A stretch of 64,000 nt of DNA from Hemerocallis citrina (GCA_017893485.1 CM030363.1:172014686-172078685); one strand, 5' to 3'. Counted from the stretch's first letter, positions 28,401 to 34,913 are shown. Translations and numbers: made by a program. The notes: generated from the letters alone by a model not told the origin.

Positions 28401-31400
28401 GAAGTAAAGATCTTAGTTGTGCTACGAATTACCTGTGTTTGGAATTCAGAACGTTACATTTGCGTTCATTGAACTTAAAACTCCTATTTTGCTTTTGAAA
28501 TTTATTTGCGTTAGTTGATTTTGAAACTATGACAGATTTCTTCATTTGGTTTAATCATTGTGAATTATTCTGTTTTGATATGGTCTTGGAACTATCTGAT
28601 TATTTTGGTTTAATCTTATTTGAACTATTCATGTCTATAATTGATTTAGTCTTTATGAACTATATTTTCTTGTGATTCAATATTTATTTGAAATTGTTGT
28701 GATGCAGTTCACACCGTGTGGAACTGATGAAATAACTAGGTATTGCTTAATATATTGAAGATATAAAAGGAGATTGTTGGATATATATAGATATATTCTC
28801 AATATATATGGAATATTATTGTGTATAATATTGTATGGGGCAACACGTGGTTGCACTGTCATCTGTTAGTATTGGACCGGGTTGAGTGGGCATAAAGCTA
28901 CCCAATACCCAGTCTTATCCCAAATATATTGGTCTTGTGGTAGTGTCTGAGATTGTTCCGGTTCTGTTAATCAGGGTATAATTTCTAGGTTTATTAAACT
29001 CTAACCCTAATTTCTTTTTTCATATTGTCTCATAATTATCAACACATGTGTGTTTACCTGCATAGCTATGTGTGTAGATGATTCATATAAAATTATAAAG
29101 AAAGCATCGTGTATGTATCTCCAGTAACTGCAGAATTTTCAGCCACTAAAACCAAAATTAGCTACGAAAACCAGATTACAATGAAAGAAACCAAGAAAGA
29201 AGGATTAAAAGGAAAGACAAAAAGAAAACATGAATCTTTCAACCTATAAATACCAAAGTAAACTAAGCTAAAAATAAATTTAAAAAAAAGAGGCTAAATA
29301 TGCATATCCAGATGAGTATATATATGAGCACTCATTTGTTATACAATCATGAAAATGTATATAAATGTATACAGATCAGTTTGATTGCTCGAACATAACT
29401 TGTCCAAAAAAATGGGGAAAACTTTACTAACCTTAATAAAAGCAGGTATGGTTGGAGCATCCGAACCTGAATCCCTGAGAAGTTTATACAAAACTTATTA
29501 AAATAAAACTGCTACTAACATAAATGAAAAGTATTATACTGAAACATATATAGAAGCATGGAAATTCACCTTGTCCGATTCAATTTGGTACCACAATAAC
29601 TTACAGAATTTATCAGTACATGCTTTTAGAAACTTAAAAGTAACTTTCAAAAATTGTACCCCAGGTGTTTTTTATAATGGCTATTATAGACGTTATGACG
29701 TTTAAGCTAGCCCACTGATACCAAACTGGACTTTCGGAAACGGATAACATTCTGGACTTGTACGGTCATTATATCGCCTGTAATCCTATGAAACAGTCAG
29801 ATCGATATCAGCCTGACCTTGGAAAATAAGGGTGATTTGGTTTCTTTCTGGTTTGGATGCATACCCAAATGATTCAAAACCCTCTATTCCATAGTCAACA
29901 ACAACAACAACAAAGCATTTTTCCCAACTAGCTGGGGTCGGCTACATGAATTAAACCATTCTGCTCAGTTTAGCGCAATATCTTCTGTCACAAACTATCA
30001 TTTTTTTTTCTCATTGTTTACACTCAGGTTAGTTTTGGTCTTCCTCTACCCCTAACTCTACCTTCAATACTTATCAAATCACTTTTTCTAACGAGGGCAC
30101 CACTAAGTCTACGTGTGACATGTCCAAATCACCTGAGACAATTCTCTATTAACATATCTTGAATTGGAGCCACCTTTAGCACGGTCCCAAAAAAAAACAA
30201 AAAATATCTCCAATTTTTCTCTTCATCTTCTCTGCTCAAACCTTATTTTGTCACCTCTCGTGTTTGCTTCGTCTTAGCCTCCTCCATGCTCCATCTTTTC
30301 TTCTTGTTTCCAACTTCAAAACTTCAGTAAATCTCTTCTTTCTTTATTTCTCACTTAGAAGCATCGAGCCCAATTAGGTACTCATATGTAATACTACCTC
30401 CGTTTCAAAATAAGTCATTCTAGCCTTTTTTTTCAAAATACAAGTCACTTTAGATTTTTGAGGCAAAATATCTTGTCATTATTAATTGTCCATCAAGTAC
30501 TTTTTTATAAGATTTTCAATTTTACCCTTATCTTTTTTATAAAAGGAGTAATACTTAAATTATTGAGGATGACAAATTGGACATTTTATAATTGATCGCT
30601 CATTTATGAGTTCAAAAACTAACAATATTAGTACTTTTTGTCAATCCTATATTTTTTTCTTAATAAGCGCGTAGAAACCTAGAATGACTTATATTTTGAA
30701 ACAGAGGGAGTATGTGTTAAACTTGTTGGTTCTTATGCTATTTACTTATTTAGAATGTTTAATCTTTAACATAGAAATGAATTATTTTACGTATTATATT
30801 GTAACTTCATGTAGGTAATTATATAGTTTGGTTTTCAATATTATATATTTATGTTTCTTTCATCATGATGTTTGTATTTGTCATATATAAATACAATACA
30901 ATGTACGTAAAGGTTGTCTACATCACATTTAGGATATACATCTTCCTCCATTATGGCAACCCGATCCATTTCCCGTATCACCATTACATCACCGATATCC
31001 AATATCCTATATGAAAATTTGTCATATGATACGATACCGATATCAGATATTTAAAACCTTGATTACCCCGTAAGTGGTTTGGCCCATGACCCTTTTCCCT
31101 TTACAATAAATTGGACATAAATTTAAATTGTAGTTGGTATCAAATATTGAACTGGTGGCCTATCATGTGAAAGTCTCATGCCTTAGTAAATCTAATAAGT
31201 TAGTATCACGTCGAAGTTTCCTAGAACGATTCATATTCATGTAGTCAACTATCAGTCATATAACTCCTTTTATCTCTTCAATACGCAAACATGGTGCATC
31301 TTTCACCACCCACATTGCCACATCCTACATAATCAAAAACCCAACTTTCCGGCGCAAAATCCAGTCCTACAAAACCATCAACAACCCCCAATCTCAAAGC

Positions 31401-31753
31401 CACTAACTTACCCCTTTCTTCTCACAAACCAACTCAAAATTCTCAAACAATTTACACTAAATCACCAACGACAGAAGCAAAAAAATAGTACCAATTAGCT
31501 GAAATTCGATCATACGCCTCCGAGACCTCCTCAATTGACGCATAGGGCTTCACTCCAAGAACTGACCAAAACCCAAAATCAAACCCATCAAAATAAACCC
31601 AAAAAATCCACACACAAAAAAAAACAGAAATTTACCACTGTAGTGAGTGGAAGGGAAGGATTTGGGGAGGATGAAGAGCTGGAAGAAGAGGCCGACGGAG
31701 AGGAGGACGAAAGGGAAGGAGTAGCGCTTCATCTGCGACAAAAAAGGCGGCAT
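1215..31753 (-). CDS. J-like / thioredoxin-fold secretory-pathway protein (gene, 16 exons seen, 3' end off window)
   Basis: I reconstructed this gene by splicing 16 exons by hand. All phases agree and give 463 codons with no stop. The product begins with a hydrophobic segment (residues about 8-31, motif [18 protein letters not shown]), which suggests a signal peptide or membrane anchor. Residues about 37-103 form a J-domain-like fold (HYSVLGV ... [20 protein letters not shown]) with no HPD tripeptide. Residues about 140-270 and 283-365 resemble thioredoxin-fold repeats ([46 protein letters not shown]) but have no CXXC. This layout recalls plant J-like proteins with thioredoxin-like modules, comparable to DNAJC16. 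A role in protein folding or quality control in the ER is inferred. The C-terminal exons were not found in 1-1214 and probably lie outside. The gene is stretched by a 21.4-kb intron 3. No symbol is assigned. Confidence 0.85.
1362..1446 (-). other. intron 15, 85 bp, mostly microsatellite
   Basis: On the plus strand this intron carries (CA)15 at 1395-1424 followed by (GA)9 at 1425-1442. Read as transcript it is GTAA then (TC)9(TG)15, starting four bases after the splice site. More than half of the intron is repeat, so length changes here would alter the intron directly. Confidence 0.85.
1447..1589 (-). CDS. exon 15 of the J-like gene
   Basis: Codes residues 367-414 ([20 protein letters not shown] ...[10 protein letters not shown]...). 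The acceptor is CATTTCCAG. The donor GTAATC is followed at once by a CT/GT microsatellite. Confidence 0.88.
1590..2665. other. intron 14, no recognised content
   Basis: 1.1 kb of AT-rich sequence with a poly-A/AAAG stretch near 2597-2634. The intron runs between exons 14 and 15 of the J-like gene. No gene or transposon was recognised. Confidence 0.7.
2666..2719 (-). CDS. exon 14 of the J-like gene
   Basis: Codes residues 349-366 ([18 protein letters not shown]). The acceptor is CTATTTCAG and the donor GTACAG. Confidence 0.82.
2816..2886 (-). CDS. exon 13 of the J-like gene
   Basis: Codes residues 325-348 ([20 protein letters not shown] ...VVHH). I chose the acceptor ACTGTCAG at 2887 because it restores W-F-N-V-E-S in frame with exon 12. 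The only donor that keeps the reading frame into exon 14 is a GC donor (CATG/GCATGC) at 2815. This boundary is the least certain in the model. Confidence 0.72.
2887..4511. repeat. intron 12 with AATTTCAAA-type simple repeat and C14A14 run
   Basis: From about 3965 to 4400 the intron is an irregular array of TTGAATTTCAAA and TTTGAAATTCAAA words, which are each other's reverse complements, so the block can fold on itself. Within it, 14 C (4332-4345) are followed directly by 14 A (4346-4359). I recognise nothing in 2990-3960 beyond AT-rich intron sequence. Confidence 0.7.
4512..4639 (-). CDS. exon 12 of the J-like gene
   Basis: Codes residues 283-324 ([20 protein letters not shown] ...), the opening strand and helix of the second thioredoxin-like segment. 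The acceptor is TCTAACAG and the donor GTGGAA. Intron 12 that follows is 1.6 kb and holds a simple-repeat block. Confidence 0.85.
5222..5257 (-). CDS. exon 11 of the J-like gene
   Basis: A 36-bp exon coding residues 271-282 ([12 protein letters not shown]). The acceptor is CTATTTCAG and the donor GTACAT. The flanks are intronic AT-rich sequence. Confidence 0.8.
5258..5803. other. intron 10, no recognised content
   Basis: AT-rich intron sequence of 546 bp. Intron 11 (4640-5221, 582 bp) and intron 8 (6138-7064, 927 bp) are similar. I see no exon or repeat in any of them. Confidence 0.65.
5804..5900 (-). CDS. exon 10 of the J-like gene
   Basis: Codes residues 238-270 ([20 protein letters not shown] ...[12 protein letters not shown]). 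This is the closing Y-x-G strand and final helix of the first thioredoxin-like fold plus a linker. The acceptor is GGTTTGTAG and the donor GTAATT. Confidence 0.88.
6080..6137 (-). CDS. exon 9 of the J-like gene
   Basis: Codes residues 219-237 ([19 protein letters not shown]). It holds the L/V-P-x-L-x-x-F strand with the cis-proline typical of thioredoxin folds. The acceptor is ATCTGCGCAG and the donor GTAGTT. Confidence 0.85.
7065..7175 (-). CDS. exon 8 of the J-like gene
   Basis: Codes residues 182-218 ([20 protein letters not shown] ...PFFRN), the second half of the first thioredoxin-like fold. The acceptor is ATCCTGCAG and the donor GTACCA. Confidence 0.88.
7381..7438 (-). CDS. exon 7 of the J-like gene
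   Basis: Codes residues 163-181 ([19 protein letters not shown]). This is the spot where a redox-active thioredoxin would carry CXXC; here it reads SSHS. The acceptor is GCAATTTAG and the donor GTATGC. Confidence 0.85.
7565..7647 (-). CDS. exon 6 of the J-like gene
   Basis: Codes residues 135-162, ending in the hydrophobic strand GGEKSILLL that opens the first thioredoxin-like fold. The acceptor is TTTGTTCAG and the donor GTAAGA. Confidence 0.85.
7736..7829 (-). CDS. exon 5 of the J-like gene
   Basis: Codes residues 104-134 ([20 protein letters not shown] ...), a charged linker between the J-like and thioredoxin-like parts. The acceptor is TTGTTGTAG and the donor GTATAA. Confidence 0.82.
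7908..7985 (-). CDS. exon 4 of the J-like gene
   Basis: Codes residues 78-103 ([20 protein letters not shown] ...). This is J-domain helix III/IV, with the usual aromatic/KRxxYD motif. The acceptor is CCTTGCAG and the donor GTGAGA. This is the strongest family signature in the gene. Confidence 0.9.
8499..8729. mobile_element. MITE-like insertion in the satellite
   Basis: The satellite pattern breaks between AAATAC and ACTGATTTGG. The inserted segment begins GGGTCTGTTTGGTTA and ends CAAATCAAACGCAACC, which are imperfect inverted termini. Inside, TGTTTGGTTAGGGTGTTTT occurs in more than one copy. The termini resemble small hAT-type MITEs, but no clear target duplication was found. Confidence 0.5.
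11358..11702. mobile_element. fold-back MULE-like MITE with 10-bp target duplication
   Basis: The left arm starts GAGAAGTGTTCTGTTATGCA and the right arm ends as its near-perfect reverse complement. The inverted arms extend about 120-150 bp each (they share the GATCCGAA and ATTAGTCTAAAT words). The element is flanked on both sides by TTTTTAGAAA (11348-11357 and 11703-11712). A 10-bp target duplication and very long inverted repeats point to a non-autonomous Mutator-like element. Confidence 0.85.
11889..12015. repeat. short direct duplication
   Basis: The sentence GAACATAGAATAGTTTGTAT followed by a GGTTGCAAAGAA word occurs at 11889 and again at 11978. It sits just past the end of the satellite. 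The sequence from 12015 to 12829 is AT-rich and holds nothing I recognise. Confidence 0.7.
12830..13111 (+). repeat. Copia 5' LTR
   Basis: Begins TGTTGGATAT and ends AATTATCAACA. It matches 28775-29044 along its length, including GGGTTGAGTGGGC, CCCAGTCTTATCCCA and ATTAAACTCTAACCCTAATT. No recognisable primer-binding site follows. Confidence 0.85.
13112..15774 (+). other. Copia 5' interior: GC-rich leader and possible gag remnant
   Basis: 13170-13560 is markedly GC-richer than its surroundings (CGTCGTCG-type runs) and holds no recognised protein. Around 13769-13900 a frame reads [20 protein letters not shown], which could be the start of a Copia gag. A CGCGCGCGGGGGGG run lies at 14588-14602. 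Two copies of a 130-bp block lie in tandem at about 15485-15744. No intact gene is present. Confidence 0.5.
15485..15744. repeat. 130-bp tandem duplication
   Basis: The block from GCAAAAAAATTTG through AACAAATGAAGTAATTGATA occurs at 15485 and again at 15616 with few differences. Confidence 0.9.
15775..16760. mobile_element. fragment of a large Gypsy LTR, relative of the 3.6-kb LTR at 41401 and 59307
   Basis: Starts TGTAGCGCCCCGAGATCC. It follows the order of the 3.6-kb LTR: CGTGACAC, CAACACAGGAA, GACGCAA, GATGC.C.TATTCTAATGCA, TAGGGTTCACTCCCTCGC and CTTGTACTC. The match fades after about 16260. The stretch 16327-16460 has its own GGTGGTCTCTCTCCA repeats. No second terminus was found. Confidence 0.6.
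16761..17790. other. AT-rich stretch without recognised gene
   Basis: Rich in TACTACTA-type words and short AT runs. It may be the rest of the LTR fragment or Copia interior. I see no coding sequence. Confidence 0.4.
18150..19110 (+). pseudogene. Copia reverse transcriptase / RNase H remnant
   Basis: Around 18150-18450 the frames read [15 protein letters not shown], then FDKFLK, then [12 protein letters not shown], where the catalytic YVDD is lost. At 18560-18800 they read [32 protein letters not shown] and [20 protein letters not shown]. At 18840-19010 they read [20 protein letters not shown] and [14 protein letters not shown]. Stops and frameshifts separate these blocks, so the gene is dead. 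The plus orientation matches the Copia LTRs. Confidence 0.8.
19480..20656 (+). repeat. Gypsy 5' LTR, 5'-truncated
   Basis: Shares with 27400-28458 the words TTATTGAATAAGAAGTTAA, GAGCGAGACCCAG.GTGCCGG and GGGATTGATCTCCAAAATTATC, ending GTTTGGAATTC and TTACA. The first 1.6 kb of the LTR is missing. The break lies between about 19470 and 19496, where similarity to the 3' LTR stops. Confidence 0.8.
20660..20672 (+). other. Gypsy primer-binding site
   Basis: TGGTATCAAAGCC lies four bases after the 5' LTR end. It matches the initiator-methionine tRNA site (TGGTATCAGAGC) with one change. Confidence 0.8.
20833..22556 (+). pseudogene. Gypsy gag remnant
   Basis: Begins ATG at 20833 with a very acidic stretch (runs of Glu/Asp). 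Capsid-like sequence follows at about 21550-22190 ([52 protein letters not shown]). Two CCHC knuckles lie at about 22360-22470 (CYNCGE..., [14 protein letters not shown]); the first is broken by a frameshift. Several in-frame stops are present. Confidence 0.8.
22695..23090 (+). pseudogene. Gypsy aspartic protease domain
   Basis: An open stretch with the retropepsin active-site motif [12 protein letters not shown] near residues 8-19, followed by [11 protein letters not shown] about 70 residues later. It is followed in another frame by the RT start, so at least one frameshift separates the domains. Confidence 0.85.
23051..24110 (+). pseudogene. Gypsy RT / RNase H with catalytic core deleted
   Basis: The RT N-terminus is present ([54 protein letters not shown]). 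After MRMCIDYRE near 23388 the frame jumps straight to [20 protein letters not shown]. This omits the whole palm segment, including the catalytic YxDD/FIDD motif, roughly 110-120 residues by family layout. RNase H follows ([20 protein letters not shown] ... TDHKSLKYI), with a stop after YIYQ. A frameshift and a TAG lie near 23335. Confidence 0.85.
24152..25600 (+). pseudogene. Gypsy integrase and chromodomain-like tail
   Basis: The zinc-binding region is split by frameshift near 24466 ([36 protein letters not shown]). The catalytic core runs 24640-25030 ([47 protein letters not shown]) and keeps D-D-E-like positions. The C-terminal part ([40 protein letters not shown]) ends in a chromodomain-like segment ([20 protein letters not shown]) near 25470-25580. 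In-frame stops remain. Confidence 0.85.
25699..28458 (+). repeat. Gypsy 3' LTR, complete, 2.76 kb
   Basis: Starts TGTTGTAACAACC after the polypurine tract and ends GTTTGGAATTCAGAACGTTACA. Its last 1.06 kb aligns to the truncated 5' LTR. It carries no gene; short ORFs inside are chance. Confidence 0.85.
28775..29044 (+). repeat. Copia 3' LTR
   Basis: Partner of 12830-13111, about 270 bp, preceded by ATAAAAGGAGAT (polypurine tract, 28763-28774). It has diverged visibly from the 5' LTR by substitutions and small indels, which implies an old insertion. Confidence 0.85.
29432..29474 (-). CDS. exon 3 of the J-like gene
   Basis: A 43-bp exon coding residues 63-77 ([14 protein letters not shown]). 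The acceptor is AACTTCTCAG and the donor GTTAGT. It is the last exon before the 21.4-kb intron, and it joins in phase to exon 4 at 7985. Confidence 0.85.
29897..30190 (-). mobile_element. RTE-clade LINE, 3' tail fragment
   Basis: On the plus strand it begins with a (CAA)n run followed by CCCAACTAGCTGGGGTCGGCTACATGAATT, the well-known 3' tail of plant RTE LINEs in reverse. On the minus strand the decayed ORF end reads [12 protein letters not shown] and [12 protein letters not shown]. It is 5'-truncated and lies in intron 2 of the J-like gene. Confidence 0.8.
30394..30710. mobile_element. Stowaway MITE
   Basis: Termini CTACCTCCGTTTCAAAATAA and its reverse complement (TATTTTGAAACAGAGGGAG) are flanked by TA on both sides. 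The length is 317 bp, within the Stowaway (Tc1/mariner) range. It lies in intron 2 of the J-like gene. Confidence 0.9.
31492..31561 (-). CDS. exon 2 of the J-like gene
   Basis: Codes residues 40-62 ([20 protein letters not shown]), J-domain helices I and II. The acceptor is TTTTGGTCAG at 31562 and the donor GTACTA at 31491. Intron 1 is only 74 bp. The position where HPD should follow helix II reads SANWDSG. Confidence 0.85.
31636..31753 (-). CDS. exon 1 of the J-like gene
   Basis: Codes residues 1-39 and the first base of codon 40. It carries the hydrophobic N-terminus and the start of J-like helix I (HYS). Two in-frame starts exist: ATG at 31753 (MPPFLSQ) and ATG at 31732 (MKRYSFPF). The second puts the hydrophobic run in the usual signal-peptide position, so either could be used. 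The donor is CAGTG/GTAAAT at 31635. Confidence 0.85.
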
Positions 31754-31848
31754 CTTTTTCGATGAAGAAGAAAACCTAGAAGGGGAATAAAAAGAGTAAA
31801 GAGGTTCTATTTATTTTAATTTTGGTATTTTATTTATTTAGTATCGTC

Positions 31849-31858
31849 CAATATATAG
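31849..31858 (-). promoter_or_regulatory. TATA box of the J-like gene
   Basis: On the minus strand the sequence reads CTATATATTGG, about 95-105 bp before the ATG at 31753. This leaves a 5' leader of about 70 bases if transcription starts about 30 bases downstream. Confidence 0.65.
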
Positions 31859-31885
31859 AAGACTGGGAATCTAGGGGGCTTCTAG

Positions 31886-31906
31886 CCAATGATAATGTGC
31901 CACGTG
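31886..31906 (+). promoter_or_regulatory. ER-stress response element (CCAAT-N10-CACG) overlapping a G-box
   Basis: CCAAT at 31886-31890 is followed by exactly ten bases and then CACG at 31901-31904, which is part of CCACGTGG (G-box, core CACGTG at 31901-31906). This is the plant pERSE-I arrangement bound by bZIP28 or its relatives with NF-Y. It lies about 30 bp upstream of the TATA box and is oriented opposite to the gene. Confidence 0.65.
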
Positions 31907-31947
31907 GATGGGTGGACTTCTTTTTGCTGTCCTCTTGAAAATTATTA

Positions 31948-32107
31948 ATTAATCTGTTAAATAACAGCTTGGAATATTCTCACTTCAAATCAAAATTAAT
32001 CCTCTTTTTTTTCGCAATTCAGAAGTTATTAATCTGTTAAATAACAGCTTGGAATATTCTCACTTCAAATCAAAATTAATCCTCTTTTTTTTCGCAATTC
32101 AGAAGTT
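31948..32107. repeat. 80-bp tandem duplication in the promoter region
   Basis: The block ATTAATCTGTTAAATAACAG through CGCAATTCAGAAG occurs twice with a period of exactly 80 bp and almost no differences, so it is recent. It begins about 200 bp upstream of the start codon of the J-like gene. Confidence 0.92.
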
Positions 32108-32144
32108 CATTTTGTTTTGTACCAGTAATGTGTGCACTTTCTAA

Positions 32145-32876
32145 GAGCACCTGTAGTCGTTGAATGTATAAATATCCATATATGGATAAATAGAAATAGG
32201 ATTTTCAATTTTGCTGCACTCGTGCAAAGCTATTTTTTAGCAAACTATAATAAAATATTAAGCGACGGCACATGAAGTGCCGTCGGAGTGGAAAAAGTGT
32301 TAAAAACGAGTATATTTGTCCGACGGCACATGAAGTGCCGTCCGATAACAAAAAAAAAAAAAAGTTGCAATGTGGGATTTCTTTCACCGTATCTTCAATC
32401 AATAGGAAGTGCTGACCTACCAAAACACAACCTTTCTTCAATTTCATTACAGCTAGTAGTTTACTGATCCATTTGATTTCTTGTTATTGGAGGATTCCCA
32501 TCCGGCATCTTCGAATCTGAAAAGAATTTAAAATAACTCAACGGACGGCACATGAACCGTCCGGGAAAAGGGGAATGGGTGGGACGGCACTCCGAGTGCC
32601 GTCCGAGGGGAATATTATTCGGGATATTTTATTCCTTTTTGGCGATAATTAATGCGAAAAATTAATTAATTTTTCAAAGTGTCGTCCGACGAATAAAAAA
32701 ATATTTTTTTTCCGTGGGACGGCACCTCAATTATCGATAAAAGCTATATCGATTCTCATTTATAGCAATCGACTGTAGCGATTTATCGATAAAATGGATA
32801 TTTGGCAAACGAGTGCAGCACGTTCGTTTGCCAAATATCCATTTTATCGATATTTGGCAAACGACTACAGATGCTC
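32145..32876. mobile_element. Harbinger/Tourist-like non-autonomous element
   Basis: Inverted termini GAGCACCTGTAGTCGTT and AACGACTACAGATGCTC are flanked by TAA on both sides (32142-32144 and 32877-32879). Inside are repeats of GACGGCAC.TGAAGTGCCGTC at about 32262, 32321, 32545 and 32581, each palindromic. Near the right end (about 32785-32852) is a long perfect-looking hairpin built from ATGGATATTTGGCAAACGA and its reverse complement. No transposase is present. Confidence 0.75.
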
Positions 32877-33192
32877 TAATTAAGTTTTTTTTATGGTGTA
32901 AATAATAAGACATAATCAGGCCTTTTTACTCATCTCATACTCTTTACAAATTACTCATTGCATACTAATGGCACCAACTTTTATTTTATATAAGAAACAT
33001 TTTTGTAAATATTATGTCGTAGATAAATTTGAACTTTGAGGGTATTATGATAACTAACAACATTAGTTAATATAACTCTTACTTAAAAATGAACTAGTAA
33101 TATACACGTGCGATGCACGTATTAATTTTTAAAAAAAAATTAAAGTAAAAACGCTGATTTACGTACAATGCATGTCTTAATAAATAGAATTA

Positions 33193-34020
33193 TCTATATA
33201 ATAAAACACCAAGAAAACTATCAAGTGGCTCTCCTTCAATTCCCCCAAAATCAAAGGCCCAGATCTAACCTCAAAAAACATATTTTCCCCCCAAAAGTTT
33301 CCCCCAAAATTCAAATTTAAATCCCCACCCAAAACAACTCCTTTATCTATTTAATTATTTCTTTCTCTCTCTCTCTCTTTCTCTCTCTCTTCTATTCAAA
33401 AAATACAGAAAATAAAAATTTTAAATTTTTTTTAAAGTTTAAAACCAAAAAAATTTAAATTTTAAAAACTTCAAAAATAGTTCAAAAAATTTTTAAGAAT
33501 CAAAAACTTATAAAAAAAATTTAAAAATATTAATTTTTTAAAATTTAAAAAATATTTATTTAAAATTTTAAAAAAATAAATTTTTTTGAAATTTTAGAAA
33601 TAAAACTTTAAAATTTAAAAAAATAAATGTTTAGATTATTGGTATTGTAGATACCTTCACACCTGCACTTGCGTTACCATTGTATTTAGACATGCACATA
33701 ATGGTTATGGGATTATAGTAAGCTTTATAAAACCTATATGATAATGTCCTTGCATAACTATTACAAGTATCTAAAATTGATGCTGAAGTTAAAAAAAACT
33801 CTATGCAGTGTTTCTAACAAACTATATGCATTACAGGTAAGTTCAAGCTAATGATCAGGAAGACGATAATTGAGCTTAAAGGTAGATCTGTACTGTTTCC
33901 TCATATAATATGTTAACTACTTCAATTAATTTGCTGAACCTCCAAAACTATTTTATATAATCAAACCAGGTGCGTCGTTCCGAAGACGTGTCGTAGGCAC
34001 GTGTCAACGGGCAAACCTAG
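33193..34020 (+). mobile_element. non-autonomous Helitron 1
   Basis: Begins TCTATATAATAAAACACC after an A. It ends CTAG before a T, with a GC-rich hairpin (GACGTGTCGTAGGCACGTGTC) about 15 bases before the end. Length is 828 bp. It has no Rep/helicase. The interior is AT-rich with CT-rich runs near 33363-33393. Confidence 0.85.
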
Positions 34021-34227
34021 TTTTTTTTATAAGAAACAAAGATTTATTACAAATTTCTTCTATACAATTACAATTTTCTTCAATTTTCCAACTTTTTTAT
34101 CAGAAATAAAGATTTTTTTACAATTTTTTATACATTTACAATTTTCTTCAATTTGTTGGTCTTCAATTTGTTGTTGTTGTTGTTGATCTTCAATTCTTCA
34201 TGTTGGTTGCTATTGTTGTTGTTCTTC

Positions 34228-34912
34228 TTCTTCCAGCGAGTTACTTAGTAGATGTGTCGAACCCTTTTCCTTGAGTCCTGTCTTCGGTCTTCATTCAGTC
34301 TTCCGTGCAGACAAGCATCTCCAACGATTGGGGATTCAAGTGATTCCTGTAATCGGTTAGAACCCTGCCGCTTGTAGAAAATACACTTTCTGAAGAAACT
34401 GTAGAGACAGGAGGAGTTAGCAGATCTTTAGCCATATATTTAAGAATACTATAAGTATGTTCATGGTTTTTCCACCATTGTAAAATATCAAGTGCAGAAG
34501 TGAAACTTTCAGAATCTTGTTGATTATACCAATGTAATTCATTTGGTTGATTAGTCCTAGATTTTTTTGATTGAATTTGTGCAAGTATATTAAATGTGAC
34601 ATCATCTAATTTATTCTTACCCTTATCTCTAGAAGTAGCAGAAGAAGAACTAACTAAACTAGTTGTACTACTAGATGCAAAACTTCTATCATAAAAATCA
34701 TACAAATTATTTAATATCAATTCAAAATTAGCTAAAAATGTGTTGCAACCAATTGGAGATTCATCTCCAAGTAAAGTAAAAAATATTTCAATCAAACTCT
34801 TCGTACATTCTAATTCGATACGAGGATCCATTACAGTAGCAATACAATACAGTATAGGAGGATGACTAAAATACTTCAAATATTTGGTGTATGCAGGTTT
34901 CACAATATAACC
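34228..34912 (-). pseudogene. hAT transposase C-terminal fragment
   Basis: On the minus strand the frame reads KPAYTKYLKYFSHPPILYCI, then MDPRIELE, then a Ser-rich linker and ILQWWKNHEHTYSILKYMAK, DLLTPPVSTVSSESVFSTSG and LNPQSLEMLVCTED. This is the hAT dimerisation domain of RICESLEEPER/Ac-like transposases. A TGA replaces the expected Trp after CTED at 34295. The N-terminal catalytic part is missing. The first 16 residues of the open frame are Helitron 2 sequence and do not belong to it. Confidence 0.85.
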
Positions 34913-34913
34913 A

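Larger units (their letters stand above)
19480..28458 (+). mobile_element. degenerate chromovirus-type Ty3/Gypsy element with truncated 5' LTR
   Basis: The 3' LTR (25699-28458, 2.76 kb) starts TGTTGTAACAACC after the polypurine tract GGAGGGAG and ends in GTTACA. The 5' LTR keeps only its last 1.16-1.18 kb (about 19480-20656), matching about 27400-28458. A primer-binding site TGGTATCAAAGCC follows at 20660. The order gag, protease, RT, RNase H, integrase, chromodomain-like tail on the plus strand is that of a chromovirus of the Tekay/Del type. Many stops, frameshifts and an RT deletion show it is dead. Confidence 0.85.
12830..29044 (+). mobile_element. degenerate Ty1/Copia LTR retrotransposon, split by a Gypsy element
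   Basis: Two similar 270-282-bp LTRs (TGTTGG...ATCAACA) bound the element at 12830-13111 and 28775-29044. A polypurine tract (AAAAGGAGAT) ends at 28774, directly before the 3' LTR. Copia reverse transcriptase and RNase H remnants lie between about 18150 and 19110 on the plus strand. The interior is interrupted by a chromovirus-type Gypsy element (about 19480-28458) and by a piece of a different LTR (from 15775). No clean target duplication remains (TATAT versus CATGT). The element lies antisense within intron 3 of the J-like gene. Confidence 0.8.

Noticed and set aside
31535..31765. 76-aa plus-strand ORF near the gene start
   Set aside because: Antisense to exons 1 and 2 of the J-like gene; the Glu-rich sequence mirrors the coding strand.
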